Part shown: positions 15,401 through 22,957 of the stretch, piece after piece | Layout of the letters: every line of letters starts with the position of its first letter | Numbering within the stretch: the first letter of the stretch is position 1 | Assembly (NCBI GenBank): GCA_031407765.1 | Contig: JANOIR010000578.1 | Coordinates: 1-22,957, forward strand | Direction: 5' to 3' | DNA: 22,957 nt | DNA from: JBDSLU01 sp031407765 | GTDB lineage: Bacteria > Acidobacteriota > Vicinamibacteria > Vicinamibacterales > Vicinamibacteraceae | The notes under the pieces: generated by a model | The model's input: the letters and a program-made list of their open reading frames with translations, nothing else | Told to the model about the DNA's origin: nothing | Database searches by the model: none | Position numbers and translations under genes: made by a program

Positions 15401-16418
15401 CGGTGAGCAGGGCCAGGCCCGTCGCGGCGAGGTCGGCAGGAGACGTGGCGGCGTCGGCGAAGAGGCGCCATGCCGAGGTTCCTGGCGTCGGTATGGCGGC
15501 GCGCGACAAGGCGAACGTCGCGACCACCCATGCGAGCCCGACCAGGGCGAGCGCGAGCGCGGTCGCGGCGGCGCGGGCGCGCGGCACCCGGCGGACCTGG
15601 CGCTCGAGGATGACGACCGTGGCGGCGGCCACCAGGGTCAGCACGTGGGGGGCGAGCGCAAGGCGATCGACCCGGGCCCGCCAGCGCGCCCGCGCCGCCG
15701 TCCCCGCGTCGGGCGCAATCGTCGCCTCGAGCAGCGGCGTCCCGTTCGGAGCGGCAATCACGAAGCCGTCGCTCGTGCGATCGCGGTCGACGAACGCCTT
15801 GCGGAAGGTCACCGGGCCGAAGGCGGTCTCGACGACGTAGGCTTCGCCTTGCCGGCTCGCCTCGGGCGCGGAGAGCCTGGCCTCGGCTGCGACGGTGCCG
15901 AGGCGGCGGGCGTTCGGCGGCGAGTCCGCGATCGGCTCGACAGCGACCAGACGAAGGCCGAGCGCGGCGTACGCGACGAACAGGTTGGCGCCGTCGACGA
16001 CGCGATCGCGCGGCAGCTCGGACGGGCGGCCGGCCCAGGCGAGTGGACGGCCGCTCAGGCCGTAGATGGTCAGTGCCGGGCCGTCCTCGGACGGATCGAG
16101 TGTAGTGTCGATTGCCGCGAACAACCGGCGCGGGGACTCGAGCTCGTCGCGGAGTCCGGCCCGCACCTCCGGCTGGCGCGCCAGCGTCGCCGCCAGCCGC
16201 TGCAGATCCTCGATCAAAAACGCGACGTGCCGGCGGGCGTCGCGCTCCAGGCCGGCGCGGATGTCGGCGTCGTCACCGAGGCGCCAGGCGACGAGGGCGC
16301 GGCCGGCGCCGGCGATCACCGCGGCGAGTACGACCCCGGCTGCAATCAGGCGGACGGCGCGGTCGCGGCGCCAGCCGGCGGCGCTGTCGGTCGGGGCCTC
16401 TGACGTGGTGTCGCGCAT
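12420..16418 (-). CDS. Very large NtrY-like sensor histidine kinase with three extracytoplasmic regions
   Basis: This 1,332-residue inner-membrane kinase has about 12 predicted helices. Order: TM1 (24-45); extracytoplasmic region 1 (46-255); a block of about eight helices (256-534); region 2 (535-802); TM pair (803-823, 848-869); region 3 (870-1019); TM12 (1020-1040); HAMP (about 1036-1088); HisKA with H1114 in QVAHDIKNPLTPIQLSAEHL; HATPase_c with the N-box NILENALHAM (near 1226), DSGVGMD and GTGLGLSIARRNVELHGG. The H-box region is closest to NtrY, whose usual length is roughly 700-800 residues. The ATG at 16418 is chosen; in-frame GTGs at 16451, 16454 and 16460 are alternatives, the upper ones close to a TATTCT (16470-16465). 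No response regulator is nearby and the ligand is unknown. Confidence 0.92.
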   Translation of the reverse strand: MRDTTSEAPTDSAAGWRRDRAVRLIAAGVVLAAVIAGAGRALVAWRLGDDADIRAGLERDARRHVAFLIEDLQRLAATLARQPEVRAGLRDELESPRRLFAAIDTTLDPSEDGPALTIYGLSGRPLAWAGRPSELPRDRVVDGANLFVAYAALGLRLVAVEPIADSPPNARRLGTVAAEARLSAPEASRQGEAYVVETAFGPVTFRKAFVDRDRTSDGFVIAAPNGTPLLEATIAPDAGTAARARWRARVDRLALAPHVLTLVAAATVVILERQVRRVPRARAAATALALALVGLAWVVATFALSRAAIPTPGTSAWRLFADAATSPADLAATGLALLTAVMLLVDPVRRNILARRGRRQQDHGFGDLVFGVALQVLAGLALLALHVGVFAVVQEAERRSAASLLHFSVAPWESLRLARLAGLVLVQAAACWAGVLACRLALARWRGPGGAVRWLIPLAWVLPAIALGPAIATATNGLAIARGPLVVFSLAIAATAWMTRRGIPWFRHGSQASRLGWLLVALLLPAWLLYPVLVDVVDRVKTRLVEEDYARHARRHPDDLVEILKRAEQQIDSDSDLGALVASAASERSGPSTEPAFTVWRSTELEEARLTSAIELYGEDGVLVSRFALNFPEAEVVPLRRPEATSCAWAPLVGEVQPFGADERRMLHAERGLCVDDGKGGERIIGAIVAYVMLDYSALSFISSQSPYYEFFRAPRTTREGTPGGDVELTVFGWGRLPIYTSLSRSWLLTDEVFDTAYRSREGFWTTLARGDGADRVYVSNNRNGIYVVGYPILTPFTHLVNLGELTAFAALLFVVLVVLTSLLRGAIRPGGSPLPLVVQEIRSSFYRKLFLAFVAATLVPVLALALLVRASVASQLRADAEAGAARTALTAKRVIEESLALQQRELAGATVGGLNDDVMVWISRIIDQDVNIFTTSEVMVTSERDLFASGLLPTRTPAQVHRAVAIDRLPTYVGQDRIGDFAYLVAAAPVRIGGDDAILTVPLALRQREIEREIADLDRAVLLGALMLILLGAGLGYWMAERIGDPVQRLTRATRRIAAGDLSTRVIVRTADELQRLVEAFNRMAGELQRQRSQVERTHRLEAWAEMARQVAHDIKNPLTPIQLSAEHLRRVHHDRGEPLSPVLDTCVDTILTQVRLLRQIASEFSSFGSSPIARPTPTVVADLLQEVVDPYRLGVGERVAITLDVAAGLPPVTVDRMLLSRAVINILENALHAMPGGGELTVTARRDGDRLVLTIADSGVGMDAEASARIFEPYFSTKASGTGLGLSIARRNVELHGGTIAVASTRGAGTTVTITLPLSGRPAAMDGAAS

Positions 16419-16504
16419 CGGGTCGGGGTCGGGGCGGTCCGTCGCAGGCACCACGGACACCAGCAGAATACCGCGTCGCGACGCGATGCGACGGCATCGG
16501 GTCG

Positions 16505-16552
16505 AGCAGCCCGTGGTGGACGTGCCACGCGGCACTTCCACCACGGGCTGCT
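16505..16552. repeat. 48-bp REP-like hairpin, short copy of the 4775-4936 family
   Basis: Two 22-bp arms (16505-16526 and 16531-16552) pair with a single mismatch around a 4-nt ACGC loop. The left arm begins AGCAGCCCGTGGTGGA, identical to the left end of the 162-bp element, and the right arm ends CCACGGGCTGCT. It lies in the 195-bp space between the divergent kinase and membrane-protein genes, where it might insulate the two promoters. It is not a terminator by position. Confidence 0.8.
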
Positions 16553-16597
16553 AGGTCGCGGCTGGGCGATGCACCCACGCCGACCACCGAGGAGGGC

Positions 16598-16603
16598 TAT
16601 AGT
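16598..16603 (+). promoter_or_regulatory. -10-like TATAGT just before the membrane-protein start
   Basis: TATAGT lies 10 nt before the ATG at 16614. No clear -35 was found, and the only GGAGG (16591-16595) is 18 nt from the ATG, too far for a ribosome site. This suggests a near-leaderless transcript. Confidence 0.4.
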
Positions 16604-16613
16604 CGAGCGGTCG

Positions 16614-17651
16614 ATGGACGCGCCGCGACTGAGGTCCCTCCTGCTGCGCGGCAGCGTGATCGCCGCCGCCAACTGGCCGGTGGTAATCGCGCAGGCGATT
16701 GCCGAATCGGTCGTCAAGGCGCTGGCCGGCATCCCGCTCGCCGGCGCCGCGATCCTGCTGCTCATCCTCTCGGTACCCGACGCGCTGTCCGACGGGTTGT
16801 CGGGGCCCGGTCCGTGGCGCGACGGGGCCGGCTCGGTTCTCAGCGCCCTGGCCACGGCGCCGGCGGCGTTGGCGGGGGTCGCGGTCTCGGCGCTGATCGC
16901 CGGCCTTGGCGCCATCGCCTTCGGCGCCACGGTCAAGGCCGGCACCGTGGCTGTTATCGCGGCGGGGGAGGCCCGGGCGCGGCTGGCGCCGGCCGGACCG
17001 CTGCGCTTCGCCGATGTGGCCGCGGCGCAGGCGTGGTCGCGGGCGTGCTTCATGGACGGATGCACGCGCTTCGGCCCGCGTTTCCTGCGCCTCGGCATCG
17101 CCCTGTCGATCCTCGAGGGCGCGGTGGCACTCGTCTACGCGAGCGCCGTGGTCCAGGCCTATCGCGGCTTCGTCTCGCTGGCGGCGTCTTGGTGGATCGC
17201 GCCGGTCGTCCTCGGCGTCTCGGTCGTTGCGCTGACGATCTCGATCGGCGCCGAGCTGATCTACCGGCTTGCCCAGATGGCGCTGGTCATCGACGATCTC
17301 GCCATCGGCGACGCGGTGCGCGCGGCGATCGCCTTCGTGCGCCGCGACGCGGTGGTCGTGGCGCGGGTCTTCGTTGCCGCGCTGATCCTCTCGACGCTGG
17401 CCTTCGTCGTCACGCTGATTGCCGCGGCGGCCTTCGGTCTGGTGTCGTTCGTGCCGGTGGCCGGCGTGGCGGTGCTGCCGCTGCAGGCGGCGGTCTGGCT
17501 GATCCGCGGCCTGATGCTGCCGTTCATCGAGCTGGCGGCACTGGCGGCGTACGTGGCGGTGTATCGCCGCCGGCCGGCGGGGTCGGGCCTGGCGGGGTCG
17601 GGGGCTTCGATCCCGTCGGGGGCTTCGACCCTGCCGGCGTCGTCGTCGTAG
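16614..17651 (+). CDS. Multi-pass membrane protein of unknown function
   Basis: I do not recognise this 345-residue protein with confidence. It has about six hydrophobic stretches (roughly 20-53, 84-113, 157-180, 193-217, 249-275, 277-312), separated by short basic loops, so it lies in the inner membrane. The segment ALVIDDLAIGDAVRAAIAFVRRD resembles a loop seen in polytopic YIP1-like or glycerophosphodiesterase-membrane-domain proteins, which is only a weak hint. After RRR at 318-320 the C-terminus is a Gly/Ser/Pro-rich tail with a repeated GAS motif. The ATG at 16614 is chosen from the hydrophobic onset and the TATAGT 10 nt upstream. Its last 128 bp overlap the end of the opposite-strand gene. 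Confidence 0.75.
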   Translation: MDAPRLRSLLLRGSVIAAANWPVVIAQAIAESVVKALAGIPLAGAAILLLILSVPDALSDGLSGPGPWRDGAGSVLSALATAPAALAGVAVSALIAGLGAIAFGATVKAGTVAVIAAGEARARLAPAGPLRFADVAAAQAWSRACFMDGCTRFGPRFLRLGIALSILEGAVALVYASAVVQAYRGFVSLAASWWIAPVVLGVSVVALTISIGAELIYRLAQMALVIDDLAIGDAVRAAIAFVRRDAVVVARVFVAALILSTLAFVVTLIAAAAFGLVSFVPVAGVAVLPLQAAVWLIRGLMLPFIELAALAAYVAVYRRRPAGSGLAGSGASIPSGASTLPASSS

Positions 17652-18951
17652 GGGTCGCGGTCGCCGGCGTCTTGGTCGATGTCGCTGGCGGCTCGGCCGG
17701 AGCCACCCAGCCATCAGGCGGCTGTGGGACCGGCACGACCGTCCCCGGCATGACGCTGACCGTCGTCGCCGGCGGATCGAAGGCGCGCCGGGCGGCGTGC
17801 AGCAGGCCGTGCTGCGTGACGAGCACCACGACGTCGTCGAACAGGGTGGCGCCGGGTGAGACCAGCGGCCCGGACGAAAGCGTCTCGAGCGAGATGCCGC
17901 TGGCGTCGACGGGCAGCGGCATCAGATAGAGGCCCTGATTGGCGCCGGTCTTCCGATCCAGCGCCCGCATCGAAGGCGCGTAGCCGGTGACGAGCACACT
18001 GTGGCCCGCGATCACCGGTCCGCCGGCCGGCCGGAAGGACAGCTCCTGGCGCCACGCCTGCGCCCCGCTGCCGATCTTGAAGGCACGCACCGACTGGTCG
18101 AGCATCACCGCGACGATCCGATCCTCGTCGACGGTGAGCCCGATGGCCGCGCCTTGGAGGCGAAAGCGCCAGCGGACCCGGCCCTTCGCCGAATCGAGGG
18201 CGTAGAGCCAGCGGCCGCTGGTGGCGACGAAGACGTGTCCGGCGACTGCCGTCAGCGCCGTCGCGTCGCTGTCGAGCGCCGCCTGCCACGTGGCCTTGCC
18301 GTCGGCGACAGCCAGGGCGTGCAGCGAGCCGCCGCTGGCCGCCGCATACAGTCGATCGCCCTCGACGACCAGCGGCGCGGTCGCCACGCCCACCGGCACG
18401 GTCCAGACCGTGGCGCCGGTGTCGGCGCGCAGCCCGGTCAGCGCGCCGCCAGCCAGCGGCACGAACACCCAGCCGCCGCGGGCCACCGGGGCGAACGCGG
18501 CCGGCGCCGCCAGCGGCGTTTTCCACAGCGGCGAACCGTCGGCGCTGCGCATCGCTTCGACGAGGCGGTCGGTCGTCAGGAACAGCCGGCCATCGTCGAT
18601 GACCGGGGCGAGCGTACCGACGAAGCGGAGCGTGAACGCATGCGCGCCTCCGATCAGCTTCCAGGCGTGCAGCTCGCCGCTCGTGAAGGGAATGAAGACG
18701 CGGACGCCGTCGGTGGCGGCGGGCGCCGACGGCTGGAGACCGACCACGTTGGTCCAGGACGTCTGCAGGGGATAGAAGGGGAAGAGCTGCCGATCGAGGG
18801 GCGCCGATGCGCCCGCGGCGGTTCGGGCCGGCTTGCCTCGACTCGGTGGTGGTGCCGGCTGCGCGAGCGCAGGTGCGGCCAGCCCCGCGAGGAGGGCGGC
18901 GAGGGCCCAGGCGAGGGCGCCGCCGTGGGCAACCGATCGGCCGGTGACCAC
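17524..18951 (-). CDS. Secreted PQQ-type beta-propeller protein (BamB-like fold)
   Basis: This 475-residue exported protein starts with a signal peptide: hydrophobic core about residues 11-29 and a likely cleavage A30|Q31 after APALA. It lacks a lipobox, unlike BamB. The body has seven or eight PQQ-like blades, each of the form D/G-x-x-V/L-F/Y-x-A/T...L-x-A-L-D/R-x-x-x-G-x-x-x-W, e.g. SGRWLYALDSAKGRVRWRF. Such propellers act in outer-membrane assembly or protein scaffolding, or bind PQQ; nothing fixes which. The last 60 or so residues are Pro/Thr-rich with a SKPPTG/SKPPTP repeat. The GTG at 18951 (or TTG at 18954) is the only start that fits the signal peptide. It diverges from guaA and overlaps the membrane gene tail to tail. 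Confidence 0.85.
   Translation of the reverse strand: MVTGRSVAHGGALAWALAALLAGLAAPALAQPAPPPSRGKPARTAAGASAPLDRQLFPFYPLQTSWTNVVGLQPSAPAATDGVRVFIPFTSGELHAWKLIGGAHAFTLRFVGTLAPVIDDGRLFLTTDRLVEAMRSADGSPLWKTPLAAPAAFAPVARGGWVFVPLAGGALTGLRADTGATVWTVPVGVATAPLVVEGDRLYAAASGGSLHALAVADGKATWQAALDSDATALTAVAGHVFVATSGRWLYALDSAKGRVRWRFRLQGAAIGLTVDEDRIVAVMLDQSVRAFKIGSGAQAWRQELSFRPAGGPVIAGHSVLVTGYAPSMRALDRKTGANQGLYLMPLPVDASGISLETLSSGPLVSPGATLFDDVVVLVTQHGLLHAARRAFDPPATTVSVMPGTVVPVPQPPDGWVAPAEPPATSTKTPATATPTTTTPAGSKPPTGSKPPTPPGPTPPAGGDTPPRTPPVPPAR
17597..17628. repeat. Tandem 18-bp-period repeat inside the convergent overlap
   Basis: GTCGGGGGCTTCGA occurs at 17597-17610 and again at 17615-17628, a period of exactly six codons. 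It encodes SKPPTG/SKPPTP in the minus-strand propeller protein and GASIPS/GASTLP in the plus-strand membrane protein, so the duplication kept both frames open. Confidence 0.7.
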
Positions 18952-18980
18952 CAAGTGCCTGTGGAGCGTCGCGCACCGAC

Positions 18981-18994
18981 CACCAGATCTGGTG
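18981..18994. promoter_or_regulatory. Perfect 14-bp palindrome between the divergent propeller gene and guaA
   Basis: CACCAGATCTGGTG is a perfect two-fold palindrome 22 bp upstream of the TATAAT of the guaA promoter and 29 bp upstream of the divergent GTG at 18951. Its position and symmetry suit a dimeric regulator's operator covering both promoters. The regulator is unknown and chance cannot be excluded. Confidence 0.45.
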
Positions 18995-19016
18995 CGTTCG
19001 ACCGGAGGCACCTCGA

Positions 19017-19022
19017 TATAAT
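19017..19022 (+). promoter_or_regulatory. Consensus -10 TATAAT for guaA
   Basis: A perfect TATAAT in an AT-poor region lies 49 nt before the GTG at 19072. The matching -35 is weak (TGCGTT at 18993-18998, 18-nt spacer). The leader would be about 43 nt; no purine-like riboswitch fold is evident in so short a space. Confidence 0.6.
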
Positions 19023-19071
19023 ACCCGCTCCGCCGTACCGGGCCCGTCGCCGGCACGCACCACCAGCATCC

Positions 19072-20643
<1,572 letters not shown>

Positions 20644-20682
20644 CCATCGGGATCGAGATCGAAATCGGGACAGGAACGCATC

Positions 20683-20687
20683 AGGAG
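20683..20687 (+). promoter_or_regulatory. Shine-Dalgarno AGGAG for dnaE
   Basis: AGGAG lies 8 nt before the GTG at 20696 and fixes that start. The 52-bp guaA-dnaE gap shows no terminator, so cotranscription is likely. Confidence 0.65.
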
Positions 20688-20695
20688 CCCGAGCC

Positions 20696-22957
20696 GTGAG
20701 CGACTTCGTCCATCTCCATCTCCACACGGAGTTCTCGCTGCTCGACGGCGCCTGCCGCGTCGAGGAGCTGCTCGATCAGGCGCAGAAGCTGGGCATGCCG
20801 GCGCTCGCCGTGACCGAGCACGGCAACATGTTCTCGGCGGTCACCTTCCACGACTACGCGCGGAAGAAGGGCGTCAAGCCGATCCTCGGCTGCGAGGTCT
20901 ACGTCGCGCCGGGCGATCGCCGGACCAAGAGCGGAACGCCCGGTGAGACCGCCAACCACCTGGTGCTGCTGGCCGAGACCAACGAGGGTTTCCACAACCT
21001 GATCAAGCTGGTGTCGTCGGGCTACACCGAGGGCTTCTACTACAAGCCGCGCATCGACAAGGCGCTGCTCGCCCAGCACAGCAAGGGCCTCATCGGGCTC
21101 TCCAGCTGCCTGAAAGGCGAGGTCGCCGAGGGCATCTACAAGGATCGGCTCGAGAAGGCCCGCACCGCGGCCGCGACCTATCGCGACATCCTGGGCCCCG
21201 ACAACTTCTTCCTCGAGCTGCAGTACCAAGGCCTCGACGAACAGAAAATCGTCAACCGCGGCCTGCCCGGCATCGCCCGCGACCTCGGCCTGCCGATGGT
21301 GTGCACCAATGACGTGCACTACCTGCGCGAGGACGACTACAAGCCGCACGACATCCTGCTCTGCATCGGCACCGGCAAGTCGGTGAACGACGTCGATCGG
21401 CTGCGCTATCATGGCGACCAGTTCTTCCTGAAGACGCCGGAGGCGATGGCGAAGATCTTCGCCGAGTTCCCGGACGCGCTGGCCAACACGGTGCGGATCG
21501 CCGATCGCGTCGACGTCAACCTGCCGTCGGGCGTGAACCACCTGCCCGACTTCGACGTTCCGGCTGGCTTCACCGTCGACACCTACTTCGAGCACATGGT
21601 GCGCGAAGGCTTCGCGGCACGGCTGCCGCGGCTGCAGGCGTTGATGGCCCGCAACGCGCTGCGCTACACGCTCGACGAGTACGAGCGGCGCATGGTCTAC
21701 GAGATCGCCATGATCAAGCAGATGAAGTACGCGGGGTACTTCCTGATCGTGTGGGATTTCATCCGGTTCGCGCGCGAGGCGGGCATCCCAGTCGGCCCGG
21801 GACGCGGTTCGGCGGCAGGCTCCGTGGTCGCCTGGTGCATGAAGATCACCGACGTCGATCCGATCGAGTTCGATCTGATCTTCGAGCGCTTCCTCAACCC
21901 CGAGCGCGTCTCGCTGCCGGATATCGACATCGACTTCTGCGAGCGCCGCCGCGGTGAGGTGATCGACTACGTCACGCGCAAGTACGGGCGCGAGAACGTC
22001 GCCCAGATCATCACCTTCGGGACGATGAAGGCCAAGGCCGTGGTCCGCGACGTCGGCCGCGTCCTCGACATGCCGTTCGCCGACGTCGACAAGGTTGCCA
22101 AGCTCATCCCGCCGGCGCTCGACATGACGCTCGACAAGGCGCTCGAGGAGAGCCCGGCCCTCAAGGAGCTGTTCACCCGCGATCCGAAGGTCAAGGAGCT
22201 CCTCGACATCGGCCGGCGCCTCGAGGGGATGACGCGCCACGCCTCGGTCCACGCCGCCGGCGTCGTCATCGCGCCGCGGCCGATCACCGAGTTTGCGCCG
22301 CTCTACAAGGGCAAGCAGGACGAAATCACGACCCAGTGGGCGATGAAGGAGATCGAGCGCGTCGGTCTCCTGAAGATGGACTTCCTCGGGTTGTCCACGC
22401 TCACCCTGCTCGACGACGCTCTCGGCGAGCTGCGCCGCACGGACGGCCTCATCATCGAGCTCGACGCGCTGCCGCTGAACATCGAGGACGCGCCCGACGA
22501 CGCCGGCAAGGAGCGCGTGCGCAAGGCCTATCAGCTCTTCTGCGAGGGCCGCACCGCCGGCGTGTTCCAGTTCGAGAGCTCGGGCATGCGCGAGACGCTG
22601 CGCAAAGCGAAGCCGCAGCGCTTCGACGACCTGATCGCGCTGAACGCGCTCTACCGGCCCGGTCCGCTGCGGGCCGGGGTCGTCGACGATTACATCGCCC
22701 GCAAGCACGGACGCGTCGACATCAAGTACGAAGACAAGAAGCTCGAGCCGGTCCTGGCCGACACCTACGGGGTGATCGCCTACCAGGAGCAGGTGATGCG
22801 CATCGCGCGCGACCTGGCCGGCTTCTCGATGGGCGAAGCCGATCTGCTGCGCAAGGCCATGGGCAAGAAGGACCCCAAGGTCATGGCCAAGATGCGCGAG
22901 CGCTTCGAGAACGGCTCGGTCGAGCTCGGGCTGCAGGCGAAGAAGGCCACCAAGATC
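20696..22957 (+). CDS. dnaE: DNA polymerase III alpha subunit, N-terminal 754 residues (runs off the window)
   Basis: DnaE is the replicative polymerase subunit. The frame is open from the GTG at 20696 to the last base, giving 754 of an expected 1,150 or so residues. The PHP domain opens with H6-L-H8-L-H10-TEFSLLDG and includes LAVTEHGNMF and CTNDVHYL. The polymerase core has GPGRGSAAGS, the catalytic aspartates D409, D411 and D413 in PDIDIDF, and D562 in LKMDFLGL. ASVHAAGVVIAP, ALYRPGPL and AYQEQVMRIARDLAGF follow. The gene is intact as far as it goes; the C-terminal part (HhH, OB, tau-binding) lies outside. It probably shares a transcript with guaA. Confidence 0.98.
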   Translation, partial: MSDFVHLHLHTEFSLLDGACRVEELLDQAQKLGMPALAVTEHGNMFSAVTFHDYARKKGVKPILGCEVYVAPGDRRTKSGTPGETANHLVLLAETNEGFHNLIKLVSSGYTEGFYYKPRIDKALLAQHSKGLIGLSSCLKGEVAEGIYKDRLEKARTAAATYRDILGPDNFFLELQYQGLDEQKIVNRGLPGIARDLGLPMVCTNDVHYLREDDYKPHDILLCIGTGKSVNDVDRLRYHGDQFFLKTPEAMAKIFAEFPDALANTVRIADRVDVNLPSGVNHLPDFDVPAGFTVDTYFEHMVREGFAARLPRLQALMARNALRYTLDEYERRMVYEIAMIKQMKYAGYFLIVWDFIRFAREAGIPVGPGRGSAAGSVVAWCMKITDVDPIEFDLIFERFLNPERVSLPDIDIDFCERRRGEVIDYVTRKYGRENVAQIITFGTMKAKAVVRDVGRVLDMPFADVDKVAKLIPPALDMTLDKALEESPALKELFTRDPKVKELLDIGRRLEGMTRHASVHAAGVVIAPRPITEFAPLYKGKQDEITTQWAMKEIERVGLLKMDFLGLSTLTLLDDALGELRRTDGLIIELDALPLNIEDAPDDAGKERVRKAYQLFCEGRTAGVFQFESSGMRETLRKAKPQRFDDLIALNALYRPGPLRAGVVDDYIARKHGRVDIKYEDKKLEPVLADTYGVIAYQEQVMRIARDLAGFSMGEADLLRKAMGKKDPKVMAKMRERFENGSVELGLQAKKATKI

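Noticed and set aside
16419..16544. Kinase start extended upstream to 16544 through the REP-like hairpin
   Set aside because: The extra 42 residues translate the repeat itself; the same repeat gives a similar peptide beside 4775, so it is repeat sequence and not conserved protein.
19029..19071. Purine or other riboswitch in the guaA leader
   Set aside because: The leader is only about 43 nt from the TATAAT to the GTG start and shows no aptamer-like pairing.
18001..19071. Long N-terminal extension in frame with guaA
   Set aside because: It is antisense to the propeller gene and precedes the consensus -10; GuaA proteins begin just before the LDFGSQ strand.
20681..22708. 675-codon minus-strand ORF opposite dnaE
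   Set aside because: It is a shadow of GC-biased codon use; the plus-strand frame has full DnaE motifs and the antisense translation is Asp/Val/Leu/Gln-rich with no recognisable domain.

Overview
The window is 22,957 bases of very GC-rich, densely packed bacterial chromosome. Long antisense shadow ORFs from strong GC3 bias, GTG starts at five genes, an archaeal-type phosphatidylserine decarboxylase followed by pssA, and a very large NtrY-like kinase together suggest a soil-type member of the Acidobacteriota, perhaps the Vicinamibacteria. This is inference from style and gene content; there is no rRNA to settle it. The content is mainly housekeeping. I see no CRISPR array, transposase, phage gene, tRNA or defence island.

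Layout. (1) Bases 80-3799, minus strand: a YIP1-family membrane protein and a DUF2752 protein, then a 245-bp GC-rich spacer with hairpins, then a MATE exporter overlapping a metal-dependent amidohydrolase. (2) Bases 3955-4776, plus strand: an alpha/beta hydrolase, divergent from YIP1 across a near-symmetric promoter region, ending at the edge of a 162-bp REP-like palindrome. (3) Bases 4960-9152, minus strand: mutS, translationally coupled by an ATGA overlap to an orphan family-5 solute-binding lipoprotein. (4) Bases 9175-12406, plus strand: tsaB, a rimI-type acetyltransferase, a small DUF465/YdcH protein, psd and pssA. mutS and tsaB start back to back with only 22 bp between them. (5) Bases 12420-16418, minus strand: a 1,332-residue NtrY-like sensor histidine kinase. 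(6) Bases 16614-18951: an unrecognised multi-pass membrane protein (plus) and a secreted PQQ-type beta-propeller protein (minus), whose 3' ends overlap by 128 bp. (7) Bases 19072-22957, plus strand: guaA, then dnaE, which is cut by the window end.

Functional links. tsaB belongs to tRNA t6A synthesis and rimI to ribosomal protein acetylation, a common pairing. pssA and psd are consecutive steps of phosphatidylethanolamine synthesis and overlap by 7 bp. mutS and dnaE are replication and repair genes but are far apart here. The kinase has no response regulator within the window.

The most notable non-genic signals are two related hairpin repeats (162 bp and 48 bp) sharing a roughly 22-26 bp terminal arm, several starts with a -10-like hexamer 6-12 nt upstream and no Shine-Dalgarno (possible leaderless transcripts), a 14-bp perfect palindrome beside the guaA promoter, and the 128-bp convergent overlap carrying an 18-bp-period repeat readable in both genes. 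No gap exceeds 300 bp. I did not find a convincing new multi-gene system; the REP-like family and the kinase architecture are the best leads.
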